Of a stretch of 6,945 bases of DNA, positions 4,574 to 6,945 are shown piece by piece; within the stretch, counting starts at the first letter, position 1, and each line of letters opens with the position of its first letter. Under the pieces are notes generated by a model that saw only the letters and a list, made by a program, of their open reading frames with translations, made no database searches and was not told where the DNA came from. The translations under genes and the position numbers were made by a program. The stretch lies in contig DJYV01000046.1 in the NCBI GenBank assembly GCA_002448555.1, positions 7,021 through 13,965 of the forward strand, given 5' to 3'. This DNA is from Flavobacteriales bacterium UBA6969. GTDB taxonomy: Bacteria; Bacteroidota; Bacteroidia; Flavobacteriales_D; Sanyastnellaceae.

Positions 4574-6945
4574 ATGTTTAAGACGCTTCTGAAAAAATTG
4601 GTCGGCGATAAGGCTGAGGGGGACATGAAGGAAATTCAGCCGGTGGTCGATGCTGTTCACGGCTTCGAAGCGGATATGAAAGCGTTATCGGACGATGGCC
4701 TGCGTTCCCGAAGCGAGGACATGCGCCAGCGCATCCAAGCCCATGTTGCAGACCTCGAGAAAGAAGAACAAGCGTTGCGTGCCGATGCCTCCGCCATGGG
4801 GGAGGACCAGCTCGAACAGAAGGAGGCCATTTATGAGCAGATTGATGGACTGACCAAGCGCATCGACGAAGCCTTGGAGGCGGTGCTGGAGACCATCATG
4901 CCTGAGGCGTTTGCACTTGTCAAAGAAACATCGCGGCGTTTGGCTGAAAATGGTCAGCTCACCGTTACGGCTTCAGATTGGGACCGGGATATCGCAGCCA
5001 AGCGCGGCGGGGTCACCATCGACGGCGACCGAGCCACGTGGGGCAATGCCTGGATGGCTGCCGGTTCGGAAGTGCAGTGGAACATGGTGCACTACGATGT
5101 CCAGCTGGTCGGCGGTACGGCATTGCACCGTGGCAAGGTGGCGGAGATGCAAACGGGTGAAGGAAAGACCCTGGTGGCAACGCTCCCTGTATTTCTCAAC
5201 GCGCTTACCGGAAAAGGGGTGCACCTCGTTACCGTAAACGATTACCTTGCCCGCCGCGACTCGGAGTGGATGGCGCCGCTGTTTGAGTTCCACGGCATGC
5301 GTGTTGATTGCATCGACAAGCACCAGCCCAACAGTGAATCGCGCCGGGAAGCGTACCGCGCTGACATCACGTACGGCACCAACAACGAATTTGGCTTCGA
5401 CTACTTGCGCGACAACATGGCTCAGCGCCCAGAGCAACTGGTCCAGCGTAAGCACCACTTCGCCATCGTCGACGAGGTCGACTCCGTGCTGATCGACGAA
5501 GCGCGAACCCCGTTGATCATCAGCGGTCCCACCCCCAAGGGCGACCAGCAGGAATTTGTCGAGCTCAAGCCCAAAGTGGTGCAGCTCGTCACGGTCCAGC
5601 AGAAGGCAGCCCAGCAGTTCCTGACGGACGCCAAGCGTTTGCTCCAGAAGGACGGGGCCTCCAAGGATGACATCGCCGAGGGCGGATTGGCCTTATTCCG
5701 TGCCTACCGTGCGTTGCCCAAGTCCAAGCCGCTCATCAAGTTTTTAAGCCTCGAGGGCATGAAGCAACAGTTGCTCAAGACCGAGGCCATCTACCTCGCC
5801 GACAACAAGCGCGAGATGCCCAAAGCCGATGCCGAGCTCTACTTCGTCATCGACGAGAAGCAGAACCAGGTGGAGTTGACGGAAAAGGGCATTGAGTTCT
5901 TGACGGCCAACATGGAGGACGAGAACTTCTTCACCATGCCGGATTTGGCGACGGAATTGGTGTCCATCGACAACGGCGAGGGCGACGAGGAAGCCAAACT
6001 CGAAAAAAAGAGCCAGCTGATGGCCGACTACTCGGTTAAGAGTGCGCGCGTCCACACCATGAACCAGTTGCTGAAGTCCTACGCCTTGTTCGAGAAGGAC
6101 GTGGACTACGTGGTGATGGACAACAAGGTCAAAATCGTAGACGAGCAAACGGGCCGCATTATGGACGGCCGACGCTATTCCGACGGCCTGCACCAAGCCA
6201 TCGAAGCGAAGGAAAATGTGAAGGTGGAAGCGGCCACGCAGACCTACGCCACGGTCACGCTTCAGAACTACTTCCGCATGTACCACAAGCTCGCGGGTAT
6301 GACGGGTACCGCTGAAACCGAAGCGGGAGAGTTGTGGGACATCTACAAGCTCGACGTGATGGTCATCCCGACCAACCGCCCCATTGCCCGGGATGACCGC
6401 GAAGACTTGGTCTACAAAACGAAGCGCGAGAAGTACAACGCCATCATCGATGATGTCGTAGCGCTCAGCGAAGCCGGCCGACCGGTCCTCGTGGGTACGA
6501 CCACGGTCGAGGTCAGTGAATTGCTCTCGCGTATGCTCGACATCCGGCACATCAAGCACCAGGTGCTGAACGCCAAGCTTCACCAGCGCGAGGCTGAAAT
6601 CGTGACTGAAGCCGGCAAGCCCGGCACCGTGACCATCGCCACCAACATGGCGGGCCGTGGTACGGACATCAAACTCACTGATGAGGTCAAGGCCGCTGGC
6701 GGCTTGGCCATCATCGGCACCGAACGCCACGACAGTCGCCGCGTCGACCGCCAGCTGCGCGGACGTGCTGGCCGCCAAGGGGATCCTGGTTCGTCGCAGT
6801 TCTACGTGTCGCTCGAGGACGATTTGATGCGCCTCTTCTCCTCGGACCGGGTGTCGAAAATGATGGACCGATTGGGCCACGTCGAGGGCGATGTGATCCA
6901 GCACAGCATGATCACCAAGTCGATTGAGCGTGCTCAAAAGAAGGT
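4574..6945 (+). CDS. secA: Preprotein translocase ATPase SecA (N-terminal part, cut by window edge)
   Basis: SecA is the ATP-driven motor that pushes unfolded proteins through the SecYEG channel in the inner membrane. The frame runs from ATG 4574-4576 to the window end without a stop: 790 codons plus two bases. NBD1 carries Walker A 'MQTGEGKTL' (192-200, Lys198 and Thr199) and Walker B 'VDEVDSVLIDEAR' (299-311). The cross-linking domain lies at about 317-550. NBD2 follows, with 'TNMAGRGTDI' (690-699) and motif VI 'QLRGRAGRQGDPGSS' (727-741). Compared with E. coli SecA there are three insertions, near residues 58-100, 126-168 and 321-418, as in Bacteroidota SecA; the variable loop after 'GRGTDIKL' is short. 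The helical wing and C-terminal zinc tail lie outside the window; family proteins reach about 1,100 residues. Walker A has Gln193 where E. coli has Arg. The start opens with 'MFKTLLKKLVG', a normal SecA N-terminus, without a clear Shine-Dalgarno. It is divergent from nrdB. Confidence 0.98.
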   Translation, partial: MFKTLLKKLVGDKAEGDMKEIQPVVDAVHGFEADMKALSDDGLRSRSEDMRQRIQAHVADLEKEEQALRADASAMGEDQLEQKEAIYEQIDGLTKRIDEALEAVLETIMPEAFALVKETSRRLAENGQLTVTASDWDRDIAAKRGGVTIDGDRATWGNAWMAAGSEVQWNMVHYDVQLVGGTALHRGKVAEMQTGEGKTLVATLPVFLNALTGKGVHLVTVNDYLARRDSEWMAPLFEFHGMRVDCIDKHQPNSESRREAYRADITYGTNNEFGFDYLRDNMAQRPEQLVQRKHHFAIVDEVDSVLIDEARTPLIISGPTPKGDQQEFVELKPKVVQLVTVQQKAAQQFLTDAKRLLQKDGASKDDIAEGGLALFRAYRALPKSKPLIKFLSLEGMKQQLLKTEAIYLADNKREMPKADAELYFVIDEKQNQVELTEKGIEFLTANMEDENFFTMPDLATELVSIDNGEGDEEAKLEKKSQLMADYSVKSARVHTMNQLLKSYALFEKDVDYVVMDNKVKIVDEQTGRIMDGRRYSDGLHQAIEAKENVKVEAATQTYATVTLQNYFRMYHKLAGMTGTAETEAGELWDIYKLDVMVIPTNRPIARDDREDLVYKTKREKYNAIIDDVVALSEAGRPVLVGTTTVEVSELLSRMLDIRHIKHQVLNAKLHQREAEIVTEAGKPGTVTIATNMAGRGTDIKLTDEVKAAGGLAIIGTERHDSRRVDRQLRGRAGRQGDPGSSQFYVSLEDDLMRLFSSDRVSKMMDRLGHVEGDVIQHSMITKSIERAQKK

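Noticed and set aside
5744..6937. Long 397-codon minus-strand frame opposite secA
   Set aside because: It lies wholly inside the clear secA frame. Its composition (rich in His, Val, Leu, Asp) is typical of an antisense shadow of a coding gene with biased third positions, and it has no recognisable motif.
4574..6945. Possible frameshift in secA
   Set aside because: I translated it codon by codon through all 790 codons. The family sequence is continuous in one frame, and the only missing part is cut off by the window edge.

Overview
The window looks like a chromosomal segment of a Bacteroidota bacterium, perhaps a GC-richer flavobacterial or Cryomorphaceae-like lineage. Four things point there. 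The SecA carries the extra N-terminal and cross-linking-domain insertions of Bacteroidota SecA. The heme A synthase fragment has the family's 'LGTQVREQVD' and 'QPVHLLLA' segments. The class Ia ribonucleotide reductase is strikingly eukaryote-like, as is known for this phylum. None of the visible start codons has a clear Shine-Dalgarno sequence. No ribosomal RNA or other decisive marker is present, so the finer placement is a guess.

Layout: (1) 1-404, plus strand: the C-terminal half of a CtaA/COX15-type heme A synthase, cut by the left edge. (2) 423-461: a strong GC-rich hairpin with A and T runs, a bidirectional terminator between two convergent genes. (3) 481-2862 and 2938-4017, minus strand: nrdA and nrdB, the large and small subunits of class Ia ribonucleotide reductase, in the order nrdB-nrdA with a 75-base gap and no terminator, so probably one operon. 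(4) 4018-4573: a 556-base divergent intergenic region with unexplained structure: a 53-base, 16-pair bulged hairpin, a block open in three reading frames, a terminator-like hairpin with no gene before it, and a small inverted repeat just before secA. (5) 4574-6945, plus strand: secA, cut by the right edge after 790 codons.

The genes are housekeeping and not obviously one pathway: heme A for the respiratory oxidase, dNTP supply for DNA replication, and the motor of the general protein secretion pathway. All visible catalytic and radical-transfer residues of NrdA and NrdB and the ATPase motifs of SecA are intact. No mobile element, phage gene, defence system, CRISPR array or tRNA was recognised. 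The only part that existing gene families do not explain is the nrdB-secA intergenic region. It may hold a structured RNA, a long nrdB leader or a dispersed non-coding repeat.
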